A stretch of DNA of 27,249 nucleotides from Pseudomonadota bacterium (lineage in GTDB: Bacteria; Pseudomonadota; Alphaproteobacteria; Rhizobiales; Rhizobiaceae). Each line of letters starts with the position of its first letter. Position 1 is the stretch's first letter. Of the stretch, positions 16,318-23,481 are shown piece after piece. The stretch is from positions 1-27,249 of the forward strand of contig JAEWOP010000231.1 in the NCBI GenBank assembly GCA_023399635.1, given 5' to 3'. A program made the translations under genes and the position numbers. A model generated the notes under the pieces. That model saw nothing but the letters and a program-made list of their open reading frames with translations, was not told the origin of the DNA and ran no database searches.

Positions 16318-16345
16318 CGCAAGAACCGATGATAGGGCCGAAAGC

Positions 16346-16642
16346 TTAAGCGGCAGCAGCTTCGGCAGTCTTCTTGACGATCTGGCGGCGCAGCAGGCGG
16401 GCGCGCATGGACAGGTCGGTTTCGTTTGCCTTCAACAGGAAGGCGTCCAGGCCGCCGCGATGCTCAACCGAGCGCAGGGCGTGAGCCGAAACGCGAAGGC
16501 GATAGCGCTGGCCGAGCGCGTCGGAAATCAGCGTGACCTGGCACAGGTTCGGCAGGAACCGGCGACGGGTCCTGTTGTTGGCGTGGCTGACATTGTTGCC
16601 CGTCTGGACGCCTTTGCCGGTCAGTTCGCACATGCGTGACAT
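16346..16642 (-). CDS. rpmB: 50S ribosomal protein L28
   Basis: This 98-residue basic protein is ribosomal protein L28 of the large subunit. The start MSRMCELTGKGVQTGNNVSHANNRTRRRFLPNL is diagnostic, followed by the L28 core (VTLISDALGQRYRLRVSAHALRSVEHRGG) and an Ala-rich C-terminus. The zinc-binding cysteine pairs found in some L28 proteins are absent. The ATG at 16642 has AAGG 8 bases upstream; an in-frame upstream start at 16690 would add a non-L28 leader and is rejected. A strong promoter and an inverted repeat lie upstream, and a terminator hairpin lies downstream. Confidence 0.98.
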   Translation of the reverse strand: MSRMCELTGKGVQTGNNVSHANNRTRRRFLPNLCQVTLISDALGQRYRLRVSAHALRSVEHRGGLDAFLLKANETDLSMRARLLRRQIVKKTAEAAAA

Positions 16643-16682
16643 GGGTACACCTTTATTGTTCTTCTGCAATCGAATGGTACTC

Positions 16683-16697
16683 CCGGACAATGTCCGG
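16683..16697. repeat. Inverted repeat in the rpmB leader
   Basis: CCGGACA-A-TGTCCGG is a perfect 15-base palindrome lying between the predicted rpmB transcription start and its ribosome site. It could be a protein-binding site, or in RNA a 6-bp stem with a 3-base loop. Confidence 0.5.
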
Positions 16698-16734
16698 CGC
16701 GCCGATCCAACTGGTCTGATTGGAAAGTTGCGGT

Positions 16735-16763
16735 TCTATAGTCAGTGTGTCCCGTCACGTCAA
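16735..16763 (-). promoter_or_regulatory. Sigma-70 promoter of rpmB
   Basis: Read on the minus strand, TTGACG (16763-16758), exactly 17 bases, then TATAGA (16740-16735). This is the best promoter match I see in the window and fits a highly expressed ribosomal protein gene. It predicts a leader of roughly 85 bases containing the 16683-16697 palindrome. Confidence 0.65.
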
Positions 16764-16892
16764 GCCAAACATGGCTTTCGCATACGAGATTCCTTGGCGA
16801 CAGGGGTCCTCAGGCTTTTTCTTGCCATGATGCCAAGCGTATATGGTGATCAACAGGACATGATGTCCTTTCTGAACATCCGGGGCACTTCC

Positions 16893-17666
16893 ATGATCGC
16901 ACGCTATCGATCGTTTCTCGCGACCGCACTCGCGGCCATCTTGCTCGCCGGTCCGGCAGATACGGCGGGCGTTCGCCACGTCAGCGAATATGACATCTCG
17001 CTCGGGATTTTGCCGATCGCAAAGGCATCGTTCTCCAGTGAGTTTGGCGGCAGCGATTACCGAATTTCCGGCAGTTTCCGATCCTGGGGGCTGGCCGAGA
17101 TCATCACCAAGATTTCGGCGCAAACAAGTGTCAGCGGACGAAAGCAGGGTGACCGGCTGCAGGCAGAGCGATACAACCTTGTCTACAAGACCGGCAAGCG
17201 CACCCGCACCTATGATGTGACCTATCGCGACGGCAATGTCACGCGATCGGTGATGAAGCCGGAGCCGAAGAAGCGGCCTTCCACCTGGGTGCCGGTGACG
17301 GATGCGGATCTACGCTCGGTTCTCGACCCGCTGAGCGGCCTGATTTTTTCTGGCAATGCGAAAGTTTGCCCCAGCCGGCTGCCGATCTATGACGGTGAGT
17401 CCCGCATGGATCTCGTCCTTACGTCCAAGGGCAGCAAGCCCTTCTCCACGGATGGGTTTGAGGGCGAGGCGATCGTTTGTGAGGTCCGTTACGTTCCCAA
17501 GTCAGGCTTCCGCCGCGGCCGCAGCGACATCGAGCATCTCAAGAAGACGCCGATGGAAATCTGGTTTGCCAAGGCAGAGGAGCCGAATGTCTATGCTCCA
17601 GTTTACGCTCGCATCCCCACGAGCATGGGGCAGGTGTATGTGAAGGCGGCAAAATACGGGGACTGA
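16893..17666 (+). CDS. DUF3108-domain exported protein
   Basis: From the ATG at 16893 the product has 257 residues with a signal peptide (MIARYRSFLATALAAILLAGPADTA) and a DUF3108 domain over most of the mature part: an early YDISLGILPIAKASF and a middle ARTYD-like region (TGKRTRTYDVTY). ATGs at 16860 and 16863 are possible starts that only lengthen the leader; the open frame further upstream is the reverse shadow of rpmB. Two cysteines (in NAKVCPSRL and AIVCEV) could form a periplasmic disulfide. Function is unknown; family members are predicted periplasmic or outer-membrane-associated proteins. It diverges from rpmB and stands alone. Confidence 0.85.
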   Translation: MIARYRSFLATALAAILLAGPADTAGVRHVSEYDISLGILPIAKASFSSEFGGSDYRISGSFRSWGLAEIITKISAQTSVSGRKQGDRLQAERYNLVYKTGKRTRTYDVTYRDGNVTRSVMKPEPKKRPSTWVPVTDADLRSVLDPLSGLIFSGNAKVCPSRLPIYDGESRMDLVLTSKGSKPFSTDGFEGEAIVCEVRYVPKSGFRRGRSDIEHLKKTPMEIWFAKAEEPNVYAPVYARIPTSMGQVYVKAAKYGD

Positions 17667-17718
17667 GGCACAACCCGCCATTATCGGCCGTTGATGAGGA
17701 AGCCGCAAGTGCCGTGGG

Positions 17719-18150
17719 TTAAACCTTCGGGGTGGCCGGCTGCCAGTCGGGCGGCGCCATCTCGAAGGCAGCGAAGTCGAAACCGGGTGCTACTGTACAG
17801 CCGACCAGCGTGAAGCGGCCTGTCGGTTCGGCCGCCTGCCAGACATTTGCCGGAACGATAGCTTGCGGGCGTTCGCCCCGCGCCAGATCTAGGCCCAGAA
17901 CCACCGTCTCCACCGTTTCGCCATCGTGACTGATCTTCAGTTGAAGTGGATCGCCTGCATAAAAGTGCCAGGCTTCGGCAGCGTCACGGACGCGATGCCA
18001 ATGCGATCGGTCACCTGCTTGCAGCAGATAATAGATGGCAGTGGAATGACCACGTGGCCCGCCTGCAGGATCCCGGAAGGTTTCGGCATACCATCCGCCC
18101 TCGGGATGCCGTTGCATGTGGAGCGTGCGGATGATCTCGTCCGGCTCCAT
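17719..18150 (-). CDS. Cupin-domain protein (DUF985/Cupin_5)
   Basis: This 143-residue protein is a single-domain cupin of the DUF985 type. The characteristic opening HPEGGWYAETFRD is followed by STAIYYLL, a SHWHRV motif with paired histidines, AWHFYAGDPLQL, and a late TLVGCTVAPGFDFAAFEMA. The histidines could bind a metal or a sugar-like ligand. Enzyme activity has not been settled for this family. The ATG at 18150 is one base away from the gloB stop, so it is almost certainly translated from the gloB transcript, perhaps hinting at a role with glyoxal or sugar-derived metabolites; that is inference. Confidence 0.9.
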   Translation of the reverse strand: MEPDEIIRTLHMQRHPEGGWYAETFRDPAGGPRGHSTAIYYLLQAGDRSHWHRVRDAAEAWHFYAGDPLQLKISHDGETVETVVLGLDLARGERPQAIVPANVWQAAEPTGRFTLVGCTVAPGFDFAAFEMAPPDWQPATPKV

Positions 18151-18151
18151 G

Positions 18152-18922
18152 TCAGAAGCTGTCCTTGCGCTTCCGGATTTCCGCGAAGACTTCCTCGCTG
18201 CTCTTCGTTTCCATCAGCAGATTGCGACGGATTGCAGGATCGTTAACTCTCAGGAAGGGATTTGTCTCCTTCTCCATCGCGATCGTGGTGGGGATAGTGA
18301 ACCTTCCGGCCGAACGTGTGGCCTCGATCTCGCGGACTCTCTCTTGCAGGCGCGGATTGTCCGGGTCTACGGTCAGCGCAAAGCGGCCATTGGAAAGCGT
18401 GTACTCGTGGCCGAAGTAGACTGCCGTTTCATCCGGCAATGCTGCCAGTTTCTGCAGCGAATGCCACATGTCCGCTGCGGGTCGTTCGAACAGCCGTCCG
18501 CAGCCGAGCGCAAAGAGCGTGTCTGCAGCGAACAGAAGCTTGTCGTCGGGCAAGTAGAAGCAGATGTGCCCGGCGGTATGTCCGGGCGTTTCGATAACGC
18601 AGACGGTATGATCGCCGAACTGGAACTCGTCCCCCTCCATCACCGACTTATCAAGGCCGGGGATTGCCACCGCCTCGTTGATCGGCCCGATGATCTCGAG
18701 GTCGAATTTGTCCTTGAGCGCCAGGTTGCCTTCTACGTGATCGGTGTGATGATGGGTGGTGAATATATGGCTCAATCTCCAGCCGCGGCGCGCGACCGCA
18801 TCGGACACAGCTCGTTCCTCGGGCGCATCGATAGAGGCGGTCAGGCCCGTCTCCGGGTCATGGATCAGAACTCCGTAATTGTCGCTACGGCACTGAAAAA
18901 CTTCGATCTCCAATGACTTCAT
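18152..18922 (-). CDS. gloB: Hydroxyacylglutathione hydrolase (glyoxalase II)
   Basis: GloB hydrolyses S-lactoylglutathione to lactate and glutathione in methylglyoxal detoxification. From the ATG at 18922 it has 256 residues, the usual length. The dinuclear metal site is complete: THHHTDH (56-62), H115 in ETPGHTAGH, D134 in FAADT and H172 in FGHEYT. The C-terminal substrate-binding helices contain NPFLRVNDP. Upstream in-frame codons up to 18988 do not resemble the family. The cupin gene follows after one base, and a methyltransferase gene diverges from it 86 bases away. Confidence 0.97.
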   Translation of the reverse strand: MKSLEIEVFQCRSDNYGVLIHDPETGLTASIDAPEERAVSDAVARRGWRLSHIFTTHHHTDHVEGNLALKDKFDLEIIGPINEAVAIPGLDKSVMEGDEFQFGDHTVCVIETPGHTAGHICFYLPDDKLLFAADTLFALGCGRLFERPAADMWHSLQKLAALPDETAVYFGHEYTLSNGRFALTVDPDNPRLQERVREIEATRSAGRFTIPTTIAMEKETNPFLRVNDPAIRRNLLMETKSSEEVFAEIRKRKDSF

Positions 18923-18955
18923 CGCAGGCCCCCGTTGCAGAGATGGTGAGTTGAC

Positions 18956-18984
18956 AATGTAGAGGTCCCGGCTTTGATGTCCAA
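18956..18984 (-). promoter_or_regulatory. Candidate promoter of gloB
   Basis: On the minus strand, TTGGAC (18984-18979), 17 bases, TACATT (18961-18956). The predicted transcript starts near 18949, giving a leader of about 25 bases. On the plus strand a perfect TTGACA at 18951-18956 overlaps it and could serve the methyltransferase gene, but no good -10 follows. Confidence 0.4.
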
Positions 18985-19008
18985 CCACTCTCTGCTAGCA
19001 ATCCGGTA

Positions 19009-19752
19009 ATGCATACCGATATCGTCGATCTTCGAGAATTCTATCAATCGCCGCTCGGCCGGCTGGCGGAGCAGTCGATCACCTTCGCTCTTTCCTCGCT
19101 CTGGTCGCGCCTACCGGAGGAGCGGCTGGTCGGGCTTGGTTACTCGGTCCCGTATCTCGACCGTTTCCGCGCCGATACGGAGCGGACCTTTTCCTTCATG
19201 CCTGCCGGCCAAGGCGCCGTGAACTGGCCACTCGGGGAACGTTCCGCAACGGCGCTGGTGTTCGACGAGGAGCTGCCGCTACCCGATTCATCGATCGATC
19301 GCATACTCATGGTTCATTCGCTGGAGTTTGCCGAGAATCCGCGCGAGACTCTGAAAGAGCTCTGGCGCGTATTGGCCCCGGGCGGGCGCCTTGTGATGGT
19401 TGTGCCGAACCGGCGCGGCGTATGGGCAAGGATGGAGCATACCCCTTTCGGTTCCGGTCGGCCGTATTCGCGTGGTCAGCTCACCTCTCTTTTGCGCGAA
19501 ACCAACTTCACTCCGTCGGCAAGTGCCGAGGCGCTGTTCTTCCCGCCGTCGCGCATCCGGACTATCCTGCGGCTTCGGAACGTGCTGGAGCGGATGGGCC
19601 GCCGGTTCTGGCCGGTGTTTTCCGGCGTCATCATCGTCGAGGCGCAGAAGCGTCTTTACCAGGGGCTGCCGGTGGCGGCCCGGGCCTCGCGGCGTGTCTT
19701 TGTGCCGGTCCTTGCGCCGCAAGGTGTACCGACAACCCGTAGCACCGTGTGA
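19009..19752 (+). CDS. Class I SAM-dependent methyltransferase-like protein
   Basis: This 247-residue protein has the second half of a Rossmann methyltransferase clearly: LPLPDSSIDRILMVHSLEF (motif II/III), NPRETLKELWRVLAPGGRLVMVVPN (the post-motif seen in methyltransferase_11 proteins), then GRPYSRGQLTSLL. The usual glycine-rich motif I (GxGxG) is degenerate: the corresponding stretch reads VGLGYSVPYL (41-50). It may bind SAM in a modified way or have lost activity. It diverges from gloB, an arrangement I recall for E. coli gloB and yafS, so it may be a YafS equivalent. The substrate is unknown. Confidence 0.85.
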   Translation: MHTDIVDLREFYQSPLGRLAEQSITFALSSLWSRLPEERLVGLGYSVPYLDRFRADTERTFSFMPAGQGAVNWPLGERSATALVFDEELPLPDSSIDRILMVHSLEFAENPRETLKELWRVLAPGGRLVMVVPNRRGVWARMEHTPFGSGRPYSRGQLTSLLRETNFTPSASAEALFFPPSRIRTILRLRNVLERMGRRFWPVFSGVIIVEAQKRLYQGLPVAARASRRVFVPVLAPQGVPTTRSTV

Positions 19753-19794
19753 CGGGTCCGCCCGCAGGCTCAACCCTCGACAAAACCGGCTTTC

Positions 19795-19806
19795 GGCATT
19801 AATGCC
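19795..19806. promoter_or_regulatory. 12-bp perfect palindrome upstream of hisC
   Basis: GGCATTAATGCC is fully self-complementary and lies 45 bases before the hisC ATG, in the 98-base gap after the methyltransferase gene. It may be an operator or overlap a promoter; no regulator can be named. Confidence 0.3.
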
Positions 19807-19850
19807 AAGCGATTATCCGCCGTCACCGGTTTTTCCATAAGGTCGATCCC

Positions 19851-20960
19851 ATGAGCGTCGTCGTCATTGAGCCTGTTCCTCGTCCCGGCATTCTGGACAT
19901 TGCCGCCTATGTGCCCGGCAAGGAACATGCTCCCGGCGTTGCCCGCGTCTTCAAGCTCTCATCCAACGAGACGCCGCTCGGGCCGAGTCCTAAGGCGCTG
20001 GAAGCCTTCAGGCACGCCGTCGATCACCTGGAAATCTATCCTGATGGGCAGGCCACTGAACTGCGCGAGGCGATCGCAACGACCCACGGTCTCAACCCAG
20101 CCAACATCATGTGCGGCAACGGGTCCGATGAGCTGCTAGGGCTGCTCTGCCATGTCTATCTGGGGCCCGGTGATGAGGGCATCATCACCGAACACGGGTT
20201 CCTGGTCTACAAGATCCAGATCATGGGTGTCGGGGCGACACCGGTCGTGGTCAAGGAGAAGGACGCAACTGTCGACGTTGATGCCATTCTCGCGGCGGTG
20301 ACGGAGAAGACGAGGATCGTTTTCATCGCCAATCCTGCGAATCCGACCGGCACCTATGTCCCTGTTGCCGAGATCCGACGCCTGCAGGCAAGCCTGCCGA
20401 AGAACGTCGTCCTGGTCCTTGATGCAGCCTATGCCGAGTATGTACGGCGAAACGATTATGAGGCGGGGCTGGAGCTTGTCTCCGGCAACCGCAATGTCGT
20501 GATGACCCGCACCTTCTCAAAGGCTTACGGTCTGGCGGCGTTGCGCATCGGCTGGATGTACGCACCAGCAGCGATTATCGACGCGTTGAACCGCGTCCGT
20601 GGGCCGTTCAACATGAACGCACCCGCGATCGCCGCAGGTGCGGCCGCCGTGCGTGACCAGGCCTTCATCGAGAACGCTGTCGAATACAACAACATGTGGA
20701 TCGACAAGCTGACGAACGCGTTCGAGGCGCTCGGCCTAAGGGTAACGCCTTCGGTCACGAACTTCCTGCTCATCCACTTCCCAGAGGTCGACGGCAAGCG
20801 GGCGGAGGATGCAGACGCATTCCTCACCAGCCGTGGCTATATCCTGCGCGCGGTTAGGGGCTACGGCTTTCCCAATGCGCTGCGGATGAGCGTCGGCACG
20901 GAAGAGGCAAATCGCGGTGTGATAGAAGCACTGGGCGAATTCATGGGAAAGGGCGCATGA
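19851..20960 (+). CDS. hisC: Histidinol-phosphate / aromatic aminotransferase
   Basis: This 369-residue fold-type I PLP aminotransferase is of the HisC family. It shows KLSSNETPLGPSP (35-47), the PLP-phosphate region NGSDELL, NPANPTG (161-167), DAAYAEY (191-197), the Schiff-base lysine K224 in TRTFSKAYGLAALRIGW, and a C-terminal arginine in RAVRGYGFPNALRMSVG. HisC enzymes convert imidazole-acetol phosphate to histidinol phosphate but many also transaminate aromatic keto acids. Here the stop overlaps the tyrC start (ATGA), so the more likely role is prephenate, phenylpyruvate or hydroxyphenylpyruvate transamination, with a separate hisC possible elsewhere. Its ribosome site is AAGG, 8 bases upstream of the ATG. 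Confidence 0.93.
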   Translation: MSVVVIEPVPRPGILDIAAYVPGKEHAPGVARVFKLSSNETPLGPSPKALEAFRHAVDHLEIYPDGQATELREAIATTHGLNPANIMCGNGSDELLGLLCHVYLGPGDEGIITEHGFLVYKIQIMGVGATPVVVKEKDATVDVDAILAAVTEKTRIVFIANPANPTGTYVPVAEIRRLQASLPKNVVLVLDAAYAEYVRRNDYEAGLELVSGNRNVVMTRTFSKAYGLAALRIGWMYAPAAIIDALNRVRGPFNMNAPAIAAGAAAVRDQAFIENAVEYNNMWIDKLTNAFEALGLRVTPSVTNFLLIHFPEVDGKRAEDADAFLTSRGYILRAVRGYGFPNALRMSVGTEEANRGVIEALGEFMGKGA

Positions 20961-21883
20961 CGCAGGCCCTGTTTGATCGGATCGCGTTGATCGGGATCGG
21001 GCTCATCGGTTCGTCCATCGCACGTGACGTGAAGGCGCTTGGTCTGGCGAAGGAGGTAATCGTCTCCAGTCGCAGCACCGAAACGCTTCGTCGCGCCGAG
21101 GAACTGCAACTGGGTACGTCTTATGTTGCGTCGGCAGCAGACGCGGTCAAAGGCGCGGATCTCGTTGTTGTTTCTGTTCCTGTCGGCGCGTCCGAAGAAG
21201 TGGCCAAGCAGATCGCGTCGAGCCTTAAGCCTGGTGCGATCGTGACCGATGTGGGCTCAACCAAGGCTTCCGTGATTGCGCAGATGGCCCCGCATATGCC
21301 GCAGGGCGTCCATTTCATTCCGGGCCACCCGCTGGCAGGAACCGAGAAGTCCGGTCCTGATGCCGGTTTTACGGGGCTCTTCCAGGGGCGCTGGTGCATC
21401 TTCACGCCATTGCCCGATACAGATCCGCAGGCACTTGAGAGGCTGAAAGGGTTCTGGACCGCGCTTGGCTCGCGCATCGACGAGATGGATCCGCAGCATC
21501 ACGACAAGGTGCTCGCAATCGTTTCGCACCTGCCGCATATCATTGCCTACAACATCGTCGGGACGGCGGACGACCTGGAAGCGGTGACGGAATCGGAAGT
21601 GATCAAATACTCCGCGTCCGGTTTTCGTGATTTCACCCGTCTTGCTGCGTCCGATCCGACGATGTGGCGCGACGTCTGCCTGCACAACAAGGATGCGATC
21701 CTGGAAATGCTGGCACGTTTCTCCGAGGACCTAGCTTATCTGCAGCGGGCGATCCGTTGGGGCGAAGGCGACAAACTGTTCGAGCTCTTTACCCGAACCC
21801 GCGCCGTTCGCCGCTCCATTATCGAGGCCGGGCAGGACGTCGACGTCCCGGACTTTGGGCGCCACGCGCTGGACAAGAAATAG
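20957..21883 (+). CDS. tyrC: Prephenate/arogenate dehydrogenase (cyclohexadienyl dehydrogenase)
   Basis: The 308-residue enzyme oxidatively decarboxylates prephenate or arogenate towards tyrosine. The N-terminal NAD(P)-binding Rossmann motif GIGLIGSS (13-20) is followed by ADLVVVSVPVGA, the family block IPGHPLAGTEKSGPDAG, HHDKVLAIVSHLPHIIAYNIV and the helical C-terminal dimerisation domain with GFRDFTRLAASDPTMWRDV. No ACT or chorismate mutase domain is fused, so feedback control by an ACT domain is not expected. The ATG overlaps the hisC stop. The converging DUF2125 gene ends 2 bases beyond its stop. Whether arogenate or prephenate is preferred cannot be read here, so the symbol could also be tyrA. 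Confidence 0.93.
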   Translation: MTQALFDRIALIGIGLIGSSIARDVKALGLAKEVIVSSRSTETLRRAEELQLGTSYVASAADAVKGADLVVVSVPVGASEEVAKQIASSLKPGAIVTDVGSTKASVIAQMAPHMPQGVHFIPGHPLAGTEKSGPDAGFTGLFQGRWCIFTPLPDTDPQALERLKGFWTALGSRIDEMDPQHHDKVLAIVSHLPHIIAYNIVGTADDLEAVTESEVIKYSASGFRDFTRLAASDPTMWRDVCLHNKDAILEMLARFSEDLAYLQRAIRWGEGDKLFELFTRTRAVRRSIIEAGQDVDVPDFGRHALDKK

Positions 21884-21885
21884 GC

Positions 21886-22893
21886 TCAAATCGGCGGGAT
21901 CTCGCCGACTGGGATGAAGCCTCCGGCAAGGATCTTGCCGCGCTTGACGGTGAGATCAAGTGAAGCGCTCTGTCCGCCGCCGTTCAGCGCCGATAGCATT
22001 CCGGCCACTGTCTGAAGCACGGGAGCGATATCGGGGAAGGCTTCACTGAGGCTGCTCTGCCAGGCGTCGATCTGGTCGACCTTGAGCTTCAGCCGTCCCG
22101 AGAGATAGCCGTCATCGTCGATCGAAAAGGGGCCGCTTATGCTAATGGTGCGTCCTTCACCGAGGTCGGCGGAAAGGGAGCGCATTTCTCCCTCTGTGCC
22201 GTAGAGGGCTATACCGCTCGGGTCGGTGCCATCAAGGATCCCCCCTCTGCCCACGAACGTGACATCCGCCGTCGCGGTTATTGCCGGCAAGAGCTCCGGC
22301 AGGCTTTCGCCAGTGGTTCGTAGCTTGTCGAGTTTCAGGGCGGCGTCCAAATCTTGGCCGTTCTGGCGCAAGTGCACTTCGGTTTGCTCAGCGCCGATGT
22401 TGAAAGAGCCGCCTGTTGCCGTCGAGACGATGCTGGTCATCCCTTGGCGGATAACGGTGGAGGAGCGTTCCACGCTACGGCCCTGAGCGACAAGGCTTGA
22501 TTGCAGGCTTTCCCATCCACTTGATACGGTCAGGCCGTGGCTGGTGCGAACCTGCGCCGGTCCATCGACTTCCCAAACGATATGGCCAGGGTCGTATACC
22601 TGTGCGGCGGAACGCAAAGTACCGACTGTCGCTGAAACACCGTTGTTGCGATCATCAAGCGTTATGCTGGAGCAGAACAGGCCAATCCGGAAAGGATAAC
22701 CCCGATAGTCCGCGTCTGCGCACTCAACCGTCATGCCGCTCGCTTCTCGGCTGCCAAGCAGCGCCAGCGTCTTTTCCTTCAGCGCAGAAGCAGCATAGAA
22801 CCACCCGCCCGTATAGAGCACGACCGCGAGCACGATCGCGGCGGCCAGATACCAAATCTTGCGGCTGACGCTGGTTCGGCTTGACGGGGCCAT
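21886..22893 (-). CDS. DUF2125-domain membrane-anchored protein
   Basis: From the ATG at 22893 (GGGAGA ribosome site 6 bases upstream) the product has 335 residues. An N-terminal transmembrane segment (about 13-33, KIWYLAAAIVLAVVLYTGGWFYA) anchors a large periplasmic domain matching DUF2125, with the characteristic ADYRGYPFRIGLFCSSI (about 60-76) and a final KRGKILAGGFIPVGEIPPI. The frame remains open to 23223, but that part is the shadow of the divergent gene. The function of the family is unknown; the extended repetitive beta-type domain resembles lipid-transfer AsmA-like proteins only superficially. It meets tyrC tail to tail with 2 bases between stops. Confidence 0.88.
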   Translation of the reverse strand: MAPSSRTSVSRKIWYLAAAIVLAVVLYTGGWFYAASALKEKTLALLGSREASGMTVECADADYRGYPFRIGLFCSSITLDDRNNGVSATVGTLRSAAQVYDPGHIVWEVDGPAQVRTSHGLTVSSGWESLQSSLVAQGRSVERSSTVIRQGMTSIVSTATGGSFNIGAEQTEVHLRQNGQDLDAALKLDKLRTTGESLPELLPAITATADVTFVGRGGILDGTDPSGIALYGTEGEMRSLSADLGEGRTISISGPFSIDDDGYLSGRLKLKVDQIDAWQSSLSEAFPDIAPVLQTVAGMLSALNGGGQSASLDLTVKRGKILAGGFIPVGEIPPI

Positions 22894-22947
22894 AGTGTTC
22901 TCCCAATTGTCGCCTGGATGCAGCGCGAGGCACGCTGTCGGGAACGC

Positions 22948-23481
22948 ATGGCGCCGGATATGGACGAATTTTGGGTGTTTGGCTACGGGTCGCTGATGTG
23001 GAACCCGGGCTTTCCATATCTGGAGAAGGCGGAAGCGCATGTCTTTGGCTATCGCCGCTCCCTGTGTGTCCGATCTCATGTTCATCGCGGAACGCCGGAG
23101 CAGCCGGGGCTGGTTCTCGGCCTTGATCGGGGCGGATCTTGTCGGGGCATGGCGTTTCGCGTTGCCGAGGAAAGCAAGACGGAGGTCCTGGATTACCTGC
23201 GCGCCCGGGAACTGGTGACGCATGTCTACAAGGAGAAAGTTCTTCCCGTCTCACTTCCTGATCGCCGATCAGTGCGAGCGGTCGGCTACGTCGTGGACAG
23301 GGCTCATCGGCAGTATGCCGGCGCTCTGCCGGTCGTCGAAGCGGCCAGCATTGTCCGTGCCGCAGCCGGCAAATCCGGACCCAACCCGGTTTATGTCATC
23401 AACACGGTGGCCCATCTGCGGCAGATGGGCATCCGCGACCATTGGCTCGAAGGTGTTGAGCGCTTGCTGACAGGACCTTAG
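22948..23481 (+). CDS. Gamma-glutamylcyclotransferase, ChaC-like
   Basis: This 177-residue protein (ATG at 22948, GGGAA upstream; an ATG at 22960 is equally possible) belongs to the ChaC branch of gamma-glutamylcyclotransferases, which cleave glutathione to 5-oxoproline and Cys-Gly. Diagnostic are WVFGYGSLMWNPGF (substrate loop), HVFGYRRSLCVRSHVHRGTPEQPGLVLGLDRGG, the catalytic-glutamate region YLRARELVTHVYKEKVLPV and YVINTVAHLRQMGIRD. The length is right for a bacterial ChaC. It diverges from the DUF2125 gene by 54 bases, and its TAG stop overlaps the TAA stop of the converging plsC gene. Its cytosolic glutathione role parallels gloB nearby. Confidence 0.93.
   Translation: MAPDMDEFWVFGYGSLMWNPGFPYLEKAEAHVFGYRRSLCVRSHVHRGTPEQPGLVLGLDRGGSCRGMAFRVAEESKTEVLDYLRARELVTHVYKEKVLPVSLPDRRSVRAVGYVVDRAHRQYAGALPVVEAASIVRAAAGKSGPNPVYVINTVAHLRQMGIRDHWLEGVERLLTGP

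Noticed and set aside
16533..16892. N-terminal extension of the DUF3108 protein
   Set aside because: The upstream part is the reverse of rpmB and its promoter; a signal peptide starts properly at 16893.
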